A stretch of DNA of 64,000 nt from CAKRJP01 sp963634745 (lineage in GTDB: Bacteria > Bacillota > Clostridia > Lachnospirales > Lachnospiraceae): NCBI GenBank assembly GCA_963634745.1, contig CAVHCX010000001.1:186001-250000 (forward strand). Direction: 5' to 3'. The position numbers were made by a program, and so were the translations under genes. Below the pieces are notes generated by a model that saw nothing but the letters and a program-made list of their open reading frames with translations, was not told the origin of the DNA and ran no database searches. Shown in pieces: positions 51,304 through 59,368 of this stretch; within the stretch, counting starts at the first letter, position 1, and every line of letters begins with the position of its first letter.

Positions 51304-53006
51304 ACTCTTACCTTCATCTTTCTATAGCGGTTTAGACAAGCATAAATCTCCTGTTTTCTTGGCATAGCAAGATTTCCCGGAACCTGGCTTCCCGTCACCG
51401 CTTTAAAACTTTCTTCTTCCAATTCCTTAGCAAGCTTTTCTATGATCTCCCCCATGCCTTTCTTTCCATCAAAGACAGAATCTTCCAGAAAACGCAAAAT
51501 CTGGGCCAGCATGCTAAGCTGCTCTTCATCTAAAAGCTGTTCTACATAGCGAAGGTCTACCGTCTCCCTGCCAATCATAATTCCGTCCCGACCCAGGGTT
51601 TTGATTTTAATTCTTCCCTTTTCCTTCAAGTCCCTGTTCGGAGAAATCTTACGGCGATCTCCCGCCTTTACGATTTTAGTTTCAGAACACTGCACCGGTC
51701 TTTCAGAAGCCGCAGCTTCCTTGGCTGTTTCTGTGATATCCACGGGAGTATAGCGATCCATCTGCAAGATTTTATCCGCCACATGAAAATAAGCACCGGA
51801 GCTTCCTGCGACTAAAATAGTAGAAATACCAAGCTCCTTATAAATTGCCCGAACCCGCTCAATAAAAGGAGTAATCGGTTCCATCTCCCGGCAAATAACC
51901 CGCTGCATGAGTTCATCTCTTACCATAAAATTCGTGGCGCTGGTATCTTCATCAATCAAGAAAAGAGAGGTCCCTGCCTCCATAGCCTCCACCACATTGG
52001 CCGCCTGGGAAGTACTTCCGCTGGCATCCAATGTATCAAAAGAAGTAGTATCCTTTCCATTGGGCAGGTCATTGATAAATAAGGAAATATCTCCCTTATG
52101 AATGCACCTTCCATCCTCTGCCCGGATCTTCATAGCATCCCTTGCAGTCACCACATATTCTCTTCCATCTCCCGGAATATGGGGATAAACTCCGCTTTCC
52201 AAGGCCTTTAAGAGGGTGGATTTTCCGTGATAGCCGCCACCAACGATCAAGCTTACACCCTTTTGTATCCCCATACCCCTGATTTTTCCGGCTCTGGGAA
52301 GATCAAAGGTTACTTCCATAGAGGAAGGAGATTCAAAAAGAATTCCGTCTTTCATAGGTTTTTCGCTGATGCCAGATTCCCTTGGCAGCAAGGACCCATT
52401 TGCCACAAAGGCAACCAAGCCCTCTTGGTCCAAGGAATCAGTGATATATTGATAGTCCTCTGCCAGGTCCACAAATTGATCGATTTTCTTAGAATCCAAA
52501 TTTCTGTAGACCAGGGCTTTTTCTACGCACTGGGGCAAAAATTCAAAGAGAATCTTTATAAGCTCTCTTGCATTGATGGTCCGTCCGTTTGCCGGAAATC
52601 CCACTTCAAATCGAAGGATTAGACTTCCCTTTTCAGGAAAGATACTGCAGGCAGATCGTTCTAAAATTTCCTGGCCACACCGGCTAACACCGATCAATCC
52701 ACTTTTTCCTGAGCCCTTAGCCTTAAAGGAATATTTTCCGCACTCCTTATAAAAGCCGCGGATCAAGTAATCCTGCAGGGCAATCCTCCGACATTTTTCC
52801 CGGTACAAGGTCTCAGGAAATCCTGCCACTTTAGAAGGAACTTCTATGCTTAGAGAAGAAGGAGCCGCAAAGGGGTCTCCCTGTACATGTTCAATATTTA
52901 AAATGTATTTGCCAAAATTCCAGGTCCCCCTGGTCTCCTTGTAGGCCGGGTAGCCCCTGTGGTCAATCTTATTTAATAATTGTCTTAAATCCTCTGCTTG
53001 TTTCAT
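51300..53006 (-). CDS. ABC-class predicted ATPase (COG3044 family)
   Basis: Soluble P-loop ATPase of unknown role. N-terminal domain (about 1-230) begins LRQLLNKIDHRGYPAYKETR. The Walker A motif is LIVGGGYHGKSTLLKALESG, the signature-like motif is DASGSTSQAANVVEAMEAG and Walker B is SLFLIDEDTSATNFM. The family is cytoplasmic, with no membrane partner; the trypanosome relative MRB1590 is linked to RNA editing, so an RNA role is possible. 568 aa; GGAG precedes the ATG. Coupled to rsmD by an ATGA overlap. Confidence 0.88.
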   Translation of the reverse strand: MKQAEDLRQLLNKIDHRGYPAYKETRGTWNFGKYILNIEHVQGDPFAAPSSLSIEVPSKVAGFPETLYREKCRRIALQDYLIRGFYKECGKYSFKAKGSGKSGLIGVSRCGQEILERSACSIFPEKGSLILRFEVGFPANGRTINARELIKILFEFLPQCVEKALVYRNLDSKKIDQFVDLAEDYQYITDSLDQEGLVAFVANGSLLPRESGISEKPMKDGILFESPSSMEVTFDLPRAGKIRGMGIQKGVSLIVGGGYHGKSTLLKALESGVYPHIPGDGREYVVTARDAMKIRAEDGRCIHKGDISLFINDLPNGKDTTSFDTLDASGSTSQAANVVEAMEAGTSLFLIDEDTSATNFMVRDELMQRVICREMEPITPFIERVRAIYKELGISTILVAGSSGAYFHVADKILQMDRYTPVDITETAKEAAASERPVQCSETKIVKAGDRRKISPNRDLKEKGRIKIKTLGRDGIMIGRETVDLRYVEQLLDEEQLSMLAQILRFLEDSVFDGKKGMGEIIEKLAKELEEESFKAVTGSQVPGNLAMPRKQEIYACLNRYRKMKVRV

Positions 53007-53057
53007 ATATCATTCACTCCATTTTTATAGTTTCCCCAGACAAGGCCCATCCTTTTC

Positions 53058-53759
53058 TTAATAGGCGATAGCCTCATCTCTATTCATCCAAAAATGTATT
53101 CCGCTTGTGGAATCCATCCAGCGATCTTCATTAAAATCTTTGACTTCCACCCACTCGCCCTTTCGGTAGACAAAACCATCGTCCACGGTGGACCAGGCCT
53201 CATCATAAGAAAGGGTCTCGTCAAAATTCTTAATGGCCAACACTTTTGCCTTGTTGCATCTGCAGGTCTTTCCAGTCGCTGATGTACGTTTAGCATCGGC
53301 CGGAACCAAGAGCTGTACAATCCGGTCGTTCAGACATTTCTTATAGGCAACAAAGGGGCCGCTCTCAGGACAGTGAAGTCGAAACCACCGGGTGCTCTCA
53401 TCGGAAATTACACCCTCTAATTTGGCATGCTCCAATACTGCACAAAAAAGGTCTGCCCCGCGGATGTCACACCCGGTCATATCACACTCCCGCATGGAGG
53501 CTGTTTTAAGATTCGCATTCCGGTAATCAGCCTCTCGCATGGAGCATCCATCCATCAATGCATTTTCCAGCGAAGCTCCTGAAAAATTCACTTGATCTAA
53601 TGTAACATTCAAAAAAGAAGCCAGGGTAAAATCAAGTTCCGACAGATCATATCCCGTCAGGTCCATCTCTTCAAAGAGGCAGTCTCGAAATTCCGGCTTT
53701 TCGCCTTCCTTTCTTCTTTTTAATTTATCATCCAAAAGCTTCTTCGATATTTTTTGCAA
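53058..53759 (-). CDS. Pentapeptide-repeat protein with C-terminal extension
   Basis: Residues about 22-118 form a right-handed beta helix of pentapeptides of the A(D/N)LxX type (FRDCLFEEMDLTGYDLSELD, NANLKTASMRECDMTGCDIR, GADLFCAVLEHAKLEG). The C-terminal 115 residues are a distinct domain (DUF5758-like; STRWFRLHCPESGPFVAYKK, CRCNKAKVLAI, YRKGEWVEVKDFNEDRW). The only plausible start is TTG at 53759 with a weak Shine-Dalgarno; stop codons lie upstream in frame. Function unknown. A promoter lies just upstream. Confidence 0.78.
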   Translation of the reverse strand: MQKISKKLLDDKLKRRKEGEKPEFRDCLFEEMDLTGYDLSELDFTLASFLNVTLDQVNFSGASLENALMDGCSMREADYRNANLKTASMRECDMTGCDIRGADLFCAVLEHAKLEGVISDESTRWFRLHCPESGPFVAYKKCLNDRIVQLLVPADAKRTSATGKTCRCNKAKVLAIKNFDETLSYDEAWSTVDDGFVYRKGEWVEVKDFNEDRWMDSTSGIHFWMNRDEAIAY

Positions 53760-53791
53760 GTCACTCTCGCCCCGATTCCTTTACTTCTATT

Positions 53792-53820
53792 TTTATATAG
53801 CAGTTTCTGACTAATGTCTA
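53792..53820 (-). promoter_or_regulatory. SigA-type promoter of the pentapeptide-repeat gene
   Basis: Minus strand TAGACA (53815-53820), 17-bp spacer, TATAAA (53792-53797), about 35 bp upstream of the TTG start. It supports the start choice. Confidence 0.65.
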
Positions 53821-53886
53821 TCCTCTCGAATTATTATTATTTTTCCTTCGATTATAACATATTTTTCCAAGAAAAACCCCTCTGCA

Positions 53887-53915
53887 TTGTCTTCTGCACA
53901 ATCTTTGTTTATACT
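53887..53915 (+). promoter_or_regulatory. SigA-type promoter of maf
   Basis: TTGTCT (53887-53892), 17-bp spacer, TATACT (53910-53915), about 38 bp before the start codon. Confidence 0.65.
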
Positions 53916-53952
53916 GATACTTATTACTTAAAAGGAAAGTTGAGGAAAAATC

Positions 53953-54579
53953 ATGATCAAATATATTTTAGCATCCGCATCCCCCAGGCGAAAAGAGCTT
54001 CTAACCCAGGCGGGCCTAGAGTTTGAGATCGTAACTTCCGATGCAGAAGAAGTCATTACAAAAGAAATTCCTTGGGAAGTGGTTCTTGATCTTGCCACAG
54101 CCAAGGCAGAAAATGTCTACGGAAAGATCAAAGGAACCCGCCATGACGCGGATCCTCTGGTTCTTATCGGTGCCGATACGGTGGTTGTTTATAAAGACGA
54201 AATTCTCGGAAAACCAAAAGACGCAGACGACGCCTACAATATGCTGTCCATGCTTGCAGGCCGTACCCACCAGGTCTATACAGGCGTTTGTTTGATTATA
54301 AAAGAACAGGGAAAACTTCGAAAGAAATCCTTCTTCGAATCTACTGATGTAACTTTTTATCCGGTTTCCAGGCAGGACTTAAAGCGCTATATCGCATCCG
54401 GAGATCCTCTGGACAAGGCAGGAGCCTATGGAATCCAGGGGCCTTTTGCCATTCATATCAAGGGAATTGCAGGGGACTATAACAATGTAGTAGGCCTGCC
54501 CATTGCCCGCTTATACCATGAATTGCTAGAAGAAAATTTAGTGACCGCATCAGATGGGGTCCACTATCATTTTGACTAA
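53953..54579 (+). CDS. maf: Maf family nucleoside triphosphate pyrophosphatase
   Basis: House-cleaning pyrophosphatase acting on dTTP/UTP or modified nucleotides. ILASASPRRKELLTQAG is the family start; GADTVVVYKDEILGKPKD, RTHQVYTGV and DKAGAYGIQGPFAIHIKGI follow, ending DYNNVVGLPIARL. 208 aa. GAGGAAAAATC precedes the ATG. The only plus-strand gene in the last 27 kb, convergent with argD. Confidence 0.96.
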   Translation: MIKYILASASPRRKELLTQAGLEFEIVTSDAEEVITKEIPWEVVLDLATAKAENVYGKIKGTRHDADPLVLIGADTVVVYKDEILGKPKDADDAYNMLSMLAGRTHQVYTGVCLIIKEQGKLRKKSFFESTDVTFYPVSRQDLKRYIASGDPLDKAGAYGIQGPFAIHIKGIAGDYNNVVGLPIARLYHELLEENLVTASDGVHYHFD

Positions 54580-54595
54580 ATTTAAAAATCAACAA

Positions 54596-54645
54596 AAAAA
54601 GAAAGGCCACCGGACCTTCATCTAGGTCCTAGGTGGTCTTTCTTC
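54596..54645 (-). terminator. Terminator between maf and argD
   Basis: Long stem GAAAGG-CCACC-GACC against GGTC-GGTGG-CTTTC with small bulges. On the minus strand it ends in CTTTCTTTTTTT, so it is strong for argD; on the plus strand the T-run is weaker but it can serve maf. Confidence 0.9.
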
Positions 54646-54659
54646 TATAATAATATAAA

Positions 54660-55886
54660 TTATTTCTCGTACTTAGCAACTGCTTCTTCGATAGATTCTC
54701 TCATAATTCCCATGAGCTCATCTACCTGGTCTTTTTCTACGATCAATGGTGGAATCATACGGTTTACCTTATCACCGATGGCTGTAATCAGAGCCTTGCG
54801 GTCCAAGCATCCATGCTTTACATCCACAGCGATTGGAAGATCATATTCACATCCAACCAAGAGTCCACGGCCTCTTGCCTCAACAACATGTGGAAGTTTT
54901 GCAAGTTCTTGCTTCATGTACTCTCCCATTTCTTTTGCTCTTCCTGAAAGATCCTTATCAAGGATTTCAGAAATAGATGCATAGGCAGCTGCACAAGCAA
55001 GGGCATGTCCGCCATAAGTAGAACCATGTGTTCCGGCTGTGAAGGCTTTTGCTACCTTCTCAGTTGCACAACAAGCACCGATTGGCATTCCGCCGCCAAG
55101 GGCCTTTGCCATGCTGACAGCATCCGGTTTTACACCATATCCCATATATGCCATAGGAGTTCCTGTACGTCCCCATCCGGTCTGTACCTCATCTAAGAGA
55201 AGTAACATATCGTTGTCGTCACAGAGCTTACGAAGGCCTTCCATAAATTCCTGGGTTGCAGGATGAACGCCACCTTCTCCCTGAACAGGCTCGATCATAA
55301 TAGCGATGGTATTTGGTGTAACCTTAGAAGCAAAATCCTCTAAATTGTTGAACTCTGCATAAGTAAATCCGGGAAGCATTGGCTTAAATCCCATCTGGAT
55401 GGCATTGTCCGGCTGACCTGTAGCTGACATTGCTCCGTAAGTTCTTCCGTGGAAACCGTGCTTAGCAGTAATGATCTCATAGCGATTTGGGCCATAATTA
55501 TCGACACCATATTTTCTTGCCATCTTGATCATACATTCATTTGCTTCTGTTCCTGAATTCTGATAAAAGATTTTATCCATTCCGATGGTATCACATACCT
55601 TCTTTGCAAGTAATGCCTGAGGAATGGTATATGGGTAGTTGAATGTATGCATAATATCATCTACCTGATCCTTAATAGCATCTACAACTTTTGAATTTCT
55701 ATTTCCTGCACTATTTACAGCAACGCCACCGTAGAAATCGAGATAAGCATTCCCCTCCTCATCGTAAAGATACATTCCCTCTGCTCTCTCTGCAATGAAA
55801 TCGTAACGCTCATATGTTTCAATCATATACTTGTTTACAATATCCTTCAGTTCCTGTGCTGTAAGTCCTGTGTCCTTTAATCTCAT
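54660..55886 (-). CDS. argD: Acetylornithine/succinylornithine-type aminotransferase (class III)
   Basis: PLP enzyme of arginine synthesis. Conserved parts: YLYDEEGNAYLDFYGGVAVN, FYQNSGTEANECMIKMARKY, HGFHGRTYGAMSATGQP, IEPVQGEGGVHPAT, LLLDEVQTGWGRTG and the PLP-Lys in SMAKALGGGMPIGACC, then THGSTYGGHALACAAAYA. 408 aa. No other arg gene is nearby, so a role as a general omega-aminotransferase is not excluded. AGGTTGTCACA precedes the ATG. Its promoter is followed almost at once by a terminator-like hairpin. Confidence 0.88.
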   Translation of the reverse strand: MRLKDTGLTAQELKDIVNKYMIETYERYDFIAERAEGMYLYDEEGNAYLDFYGGVAVNSAGNRNSKVVDAIKDQVDDIMHTFNYPYTIPQALLAKKVCDTIGMDKIFYQNSGTEANECMIKMARKYGVDNYGPNRYEIITAKHGFHGRTYGAMSATGQPDNAIQMGFKPMLPGFTYAEFNNLEDFASKVTPNTIAIMIEPVQGEGGVHPATQEFMEGLRKLCDDNDMLLLLDEVQTGWGRTGTPMAYMGYGVKPDAVSMAKALGGGMPIGACCATEKVAKAFTAGTHGSTYGGHALACAAAYASISEILDKDLSGRAKEMGEYMKQELAKLPHVVEARGRGLLVGCEYDLPIAVDVKHGCLDRKALITAIGDKVNRMIPPLIVEKDQVDELMGIMRESIEEAVAKYEK

Positions 55887-55967
55887 TGTGACAACCTCGC
55901 TTTCATCCTCTAATGTATTTACATTTTTAAAGCTTGTAAGAAATCCATTTAAAATGATATTTCAAAC

Positions 55968-56004
55968 AAAAAAGGGCGTCGTACATCTTTTGTACAGCGC
56001 CCTT
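55968..56004 (-). terminator. Terminator-like hairpin in the argD leader (possible attenuator)
   Basis: Stem AAGGGCG/CGCCCTT continued by GTAC/GTAC around a 7-nt loop, followed on the minus strand by TTTTTTGTTT. It starts about 12 nt after the predicted transcription start and lies about 85 nt before the argD ATG; rpsU has its own terminator upstream, so this hairpin belongs to the argD transcript. Confidence 0.8.
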
Positions 56005-56020
56005 GCCTTTAACGGTTCCT

Positions 56021-56049
56021 ACTATAAACCTTTGATTTTTCTATGTCAA
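56021..56049 (-). promoter_or_regulatory. SigA-type promoter of argD
   Basis: Minus strand TTGACA (56044-56049), 17-bp spacer, TATAGT (56021-56026). Predicted start of transcription near 56014. The 313 bases between argD and rpsU otherwise hold only this promoter, the leader hairpin and the rpsU terminator. Confidence 0.8.
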
Positions 56050-56159
56050 CAATATTTTCCCTGCTTTTTATAATTATACTGCGGTCTGTTTTTATCCGCC
56101 CCCTAGAAGTTTTCCATAAAACTAAAGCCGGTTAAGAAATTCTTTGTCTTGATTGAAAG

Positions 56160-56188
56160 AAAAAAGAGGAATCCTCTCGGATTCCTCT
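56160..56188 (-). terminator. Intrinsic terminator after rpsU
   Basis: GAGGAATCC/GGATTCCTC stem with a 4-nt loop and a run of six T on the minus strand, about 12 bp past the rpsU stop. Confidence 0.95.
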
Positions 56189-56199
56189 CAGTGCACATA

Positions 56200-56376
56200 T
56201 TAATTATATTTGCGTTTTCTAGCAGCTTCAGACTTTTTCTTACGTCTTACACTTGGCTTCTCGTAATGCTCTCTCTTACGAATCTCCTGCTGAATGCCAG
56301 CTTTTGCACAGTTTCTTTTGAATCTGCGTAAAGCGCTATCTAACGTCTCGTTTTCTTTAACGATTACATTTGACAT
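56200..56376 (-). CDS. rpsU: 30S ribosomal protein S21
   Basis: Small basic ribosomal protein of 58 aa: MSNVIVKENETLDSALRRFK, then RNCAKAGIQQEIRKREHYEK and a basic tail PSVRRKKKSEAARKRKYN. These match bS21 of Firmicutes over the whole length. The ATG at 56376 is preceded by AGGTGTGAGACT, with a GGAGG slightly further up. It lies downstream of alaS with its own promoter and a strong terminator. Confidence 0.98.
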   Translation of the reverse strand: MSNVIVKENETLDSALRRFKRNCAKAGIQQEIRKREHYEKPSVRRKKKSEAARKRKYN

Positions 56377-56454
56377 AGTCTCACACCTAACCTCCCCTCC
56401 AGTCCTATATTGTGCATCATACGACTGATCGGGTATTTTTTTGCACTACATAAG

Positions 56455-56482
56455 ATTATATCATAATTCGCTTATTCGTCAA
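56455..56482 (-). promoter_or_regulatory. SigA-type promoter of rpsU
   Basis: Minus strand TTGACG (56477-56482), 16-bp spacer, TATAAT (56455-56460), in the gap between alaS and rpsU. The leader is about 70 nt. Confidence 0.8.
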
Positions 56483-56549
56483 GTTTATTTCTACTTTTTG
56501 TTGATTTTTTTCTTCAACTTTTGTTAGCAGTTTTAAACAAGCTCTTCTT

Positions 56550-59189
56550 CTACTTGAGCTGGTCTCCCAGAACCTCAGCTACCTTTGCGATGGCATCATC
56601 GATTCCTGCAGGATTCTTTCCTCCTGCCTGAGCCATGTTGGGACGGCCGCCGCCGCCACCGCCTACTAAGCCGGCAATTCCTTTAATCAGATTTCCCGCA
56701 TGGGCCCCTGCCTTGACTGCGGTCTCTGTTGCCATGGCTACCAGACTAACCTTGCCATCTACAGCGGATGCAAGTACAACGACACCCTCACTGATCTTAT
56801 CCTTTAACTGGTCTCCCAGATCACGAAGGCCATTCATATCTACGCCATCTACTCTTGCAGCAATGAGTTTTACTCCGGCAACCTCTGTTACTTGGTCAGA
56901 AACATCTCCCATAGCATCCTTTGCCATCTTGCTCTTTAAGCTTTCGATTTCGCTATTTAAGGCCTTGTTCTCTCCAAGAAGGTGGGCAATCTTTTCTGTC
57001 AATTGGTCTGGGTTTGCCTTAACAAGCTTTGCAGACTCATGTAGGGTTTCTTCCATATGGTTATAATATGCAAACAAGCCCTTGGATGTCAAAGCCTCAA
57101 TACGTCTGACACCTGCTGCGACACCGGTCTCAGAAACGATCTTAAGAGCCGAGATTACACCTGTATTCTTTACGTGGGTACCTCCACAGAACTCGATAGA
57201 GAAATCTCCTGCATTAACTACGCGAACAACATCTCCATACTTCTCTCCAAAGAGGGCCATAGCTCCCATTTTCTTTGCTTCCTCAATCGGAATGTTCTTG
57301 CAGGTTACCGGCAGGCAGTCTGCAATCTTCTCATTTACAATCTCTTCTACCTTCTTGATCTCTTCTTTTGTAAGAGCTGAGAAGTGGGTAAAGTCAAAAC
57401 GCAGTCTCTCTGCATTTACAAAGGATCCGGCCTGTTCTACATGATTTCCTAAGACCTGTCTTAAGGCAGCCTGAAGTAAATGGGTTGCTGTATGATTCTT
57501 TGCTGAAAGGCTTCTATTTTCTGCATCCACCTCTACAGTTACCGCATCACCGGTCTTGATCATGCCCCTTACAACATGTCCCACATGTCCAACCTTCGTT
57601 CCTGCCAGGTGGATACAATCCTCAACCACAAACTCACCGTCTGCAGTTTTGATTCTTCCGGTATCGTGCTCCTGTCCACCCATGGTAGCATAAAGGGTGG
57701 TACGATCCAGGATAAGGGTTCCTTCTTCTCCGTCAGACAGGGCATCTACAAGCTCTTCCTTGTTGGTAAGAGCTGTAACCTTTGCCTGACAGCTAAGGTC
57801 ATCATAGCCAACAAATTCTGTCTCAAGGGCTGCATCCAACTCATCATAGACACTGACTTCCTTACCTGTGTAAGAGTGGGTTCCAAAGGTTCCTTCTGAT
57901 TTTGCGCGCTGTTCCTTCTGGGCCTTCTCAAAGCCTTCCTGATCATAGGTAAGTCCCTTTTCTTCCAGGATCTCGCTGGTAAGATCAATCGGGAATCCAT
58001 AGGTATCATAAAGCTTAAATGCATTTTCTCCGGATAAAACTTTGCATCCGGAAGTTTCCATCTCTGCTTCCATGTCAGCCAAAATAGAAAGTCCCTGGTC
58101 AATGGTCTTATTAAATTGAGCCTCTTCCTTAGCGATTACATTGAAGATAAAATCCTTCTTTTCTTCCAATTCCGGATATCCATCTTTGGAATCTGCAATT
58201 ACAGTTCCGGCCAGCTCTACAAGGAAGGCTCCCTTAATACCCAGAAGTCTACCGTGACGGCAGGCACGTCTGAGAAGTCTACGAAGAACATAACCACGTC
58301 CACTGTTGGAAGGCATAATACCATCAGAAATCATAAAGGTTACGGACCTGATATGGTCTGTTACTACACGAAGAGAAACATCGGTATCGTGATCCTGTCC
58401 GTACTCCTTATCTGCCAGACGGCATACATGGTCTCTTAAGGATTTCATAGTATCAATATCAAACATGGAATCTACATCCTGAACGATACATGCCAGACGC
58501 TCTAATCCCATACCGGTATCAATATTCTTCTGGACCAGCTCGGTATAATTTCCGTTGCCATCGTTGTCAAACTGGGTAAATACGTTGTTCCAGATCTCCA
58601 TGTAACGGTCGCACTCGCAACCTACGGTACAGCCTGGTTTTCCACAACCATATTTTTCTCCACGGTCATAGTAAACCTCTGAACAGGGACCGCAAGGGCC
58701 TGAACCATGCTCCCAGAAATTATCTTCTTTTCCAAAACGGAAAATACGATCTTCGGAAATTCCGATCTGATCATGCCAGATAGACCAGGCTTCATCATCC
58801 TCCAGATAAACAGATGGATAGAGCCGATTTGGGTCTAATCCGACCACCTCTGTCAAGAATTCCCAGGTCCAGTGGATGGCCTCTGTTTTAAAATAATCTC
58901 CAAATGAGAAATTACCTAACATCTCGAAAAATGTACCATGTCTTGCTGTCTTTCCGACATTCTCAATATCTCCGGTACGGATACACTTTTGGCAGGTAGT
59001 TACTCGTCTTCTTGGCGGGATCTCCTGTCCGGTAAAATAAGGTTTCAAAGGTGCCATACCTGAATTGATAAGCAAGAGACTCTTATCATTATGAGGAACC
59101 AAAGAAAAGCTCTTCATAGCTAAATGTTCCTTGCTCTCAAAGAACTCGAGGAACATTTTTCTCAATTCGTTTACTCCATATTTCTGCAT
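56550..59189 (-). CDS. alaS: Alanyl-tRNA synthetase
   Basis: Charges tRNA-Ala and edits Ser/Gly mischarging. Class II core at the start (YGVNELRKMFLEFFESKEHL, NSGMAPLKPYFTG, CQKCIRTGDIENVGKTARH), editing-domain metal site HTATHLL with CGGTHVKNTG (Cys/His), and a C-terminal domain with GGGGGRPNMAQAGG. 879 aa is the full length. AAGGAAGCG lies upstream of the ATG. The gap to metH (179 bp) is too short for a full T-box and none was seen. Confidence 0.98.
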   Translation of the reverse strand: MQKYGVNELRKMFLEFFESKEHLAMKSFSLVPHNDKSLLLINSGMAPLKPYFTGQEIPPRRRVTTCQKCIRTGDIENVGKTARHGTFFEMLGNFSFGDYFKTEAIHWTWEFLTEVVGLDPNRLYPSVYLEDDEAWSIWHDQIGISEDRIFRFGKEDNFWEHGSGPCGPCSEVYYDRGEKYGCGKPGCTVGCECDRYMEIWNNVFTQFDNDGNGNYTELVQKNIDTGMGLERLACIVQDVDSMFDIDTMKSLRDHVCRLADKEYGQDHDTDVSLRVVTDHIRSVTFMISDGIMPSNSGRGYVLRRLLRRACRHGRLLGIKGAFLVELAGTVIADSKDGYPELEEKKDFIFNVIAKEEAQFNKTIDQGLSILADMEAEMETSGCKVLSGENAFKLYDTYGFPIDLTSEILEEKGLTYDQEGFEKAQKEQRAKSEGTFGTHSYTGKEVSVYDELDAALETEFVGYDDLSCQAKVTALTNKEELVDALSDGEEGTLILDRTTLYATMGGQEHDTGRIKTADGEFVVEDCIHLAGTKVGHVGHVVRGMIKTGDAVTVEVDAENRSLSAKNHTATHLLQAALRQVLGNHVEQAGSFVNAERLRFDFTHFSALTKEEIKKVEEIVNEKIADCLPVTCKNIPIEEAKKMGAMALFGEKYGDVVRVVNAGDFSIEFCGGTHVKNTGVISALKIVSETGVAAGVRRIEALTSKGLFAYYNHMEETLHESAKLVKANPDQLTEKIAHLLGENKALNSEIESLKSKMAKDAMGDVSDQVTEVAGVKLIAARVDGVDMNGLRDLGDQLKDKISEGVVVLASAVDGKVSLVAMATETAVKAGAHAGNLIKGIAGLVGGGGGGRPNMAQAGGKNPAGIDDAIAKVAEVLGDQLK

Positions 59190-59282
59190 CGTAGCCTACG
59201 CTTCCTTTCTATCTTTCTTTTCATTCTCTCCATTCAAAAAAATGAGAAGATGAAATAAATACGCAATAACTCTATCATTATA

Positions 59283-59322
59283 AAAAGAAGCGAGGGTTTT
59301 GTCAATCCACCCTGGCTTCTTC
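59283..59322 (-). terminator. Intrinsic terminator after metH
   Basis: GAAGCCAGGGT / ACCCTCGCTTC stem (one internal mismatch pair) with a T-run on the minus strand, about 50 bp past the metH stop. Confidence 0.85.
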
Positions 59323-59368
59323 CTAATCATCTAAAATACCGATTTTTACGATTTTTTTACTGTTTAAG

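Noticed and set aside
55886..56049. T-box or arginine riboswitch in the argD leader
   Set aside because: The segment lacks specifier and T-box (GGTGGNACC) elements, and only about 12 nt precede the terminator hairpin.
56149..56331. 60-codon plus-strand frame at 56.2 kb
   Set aside because: It is antisense to the 58-codon rpsU, which matches ribosomal protein S21 over its full length.
59190..59368. T-box upstream of alaS
   Set aside because: Too short, and most of it is the metH terminator plus the alaS ribosome site.
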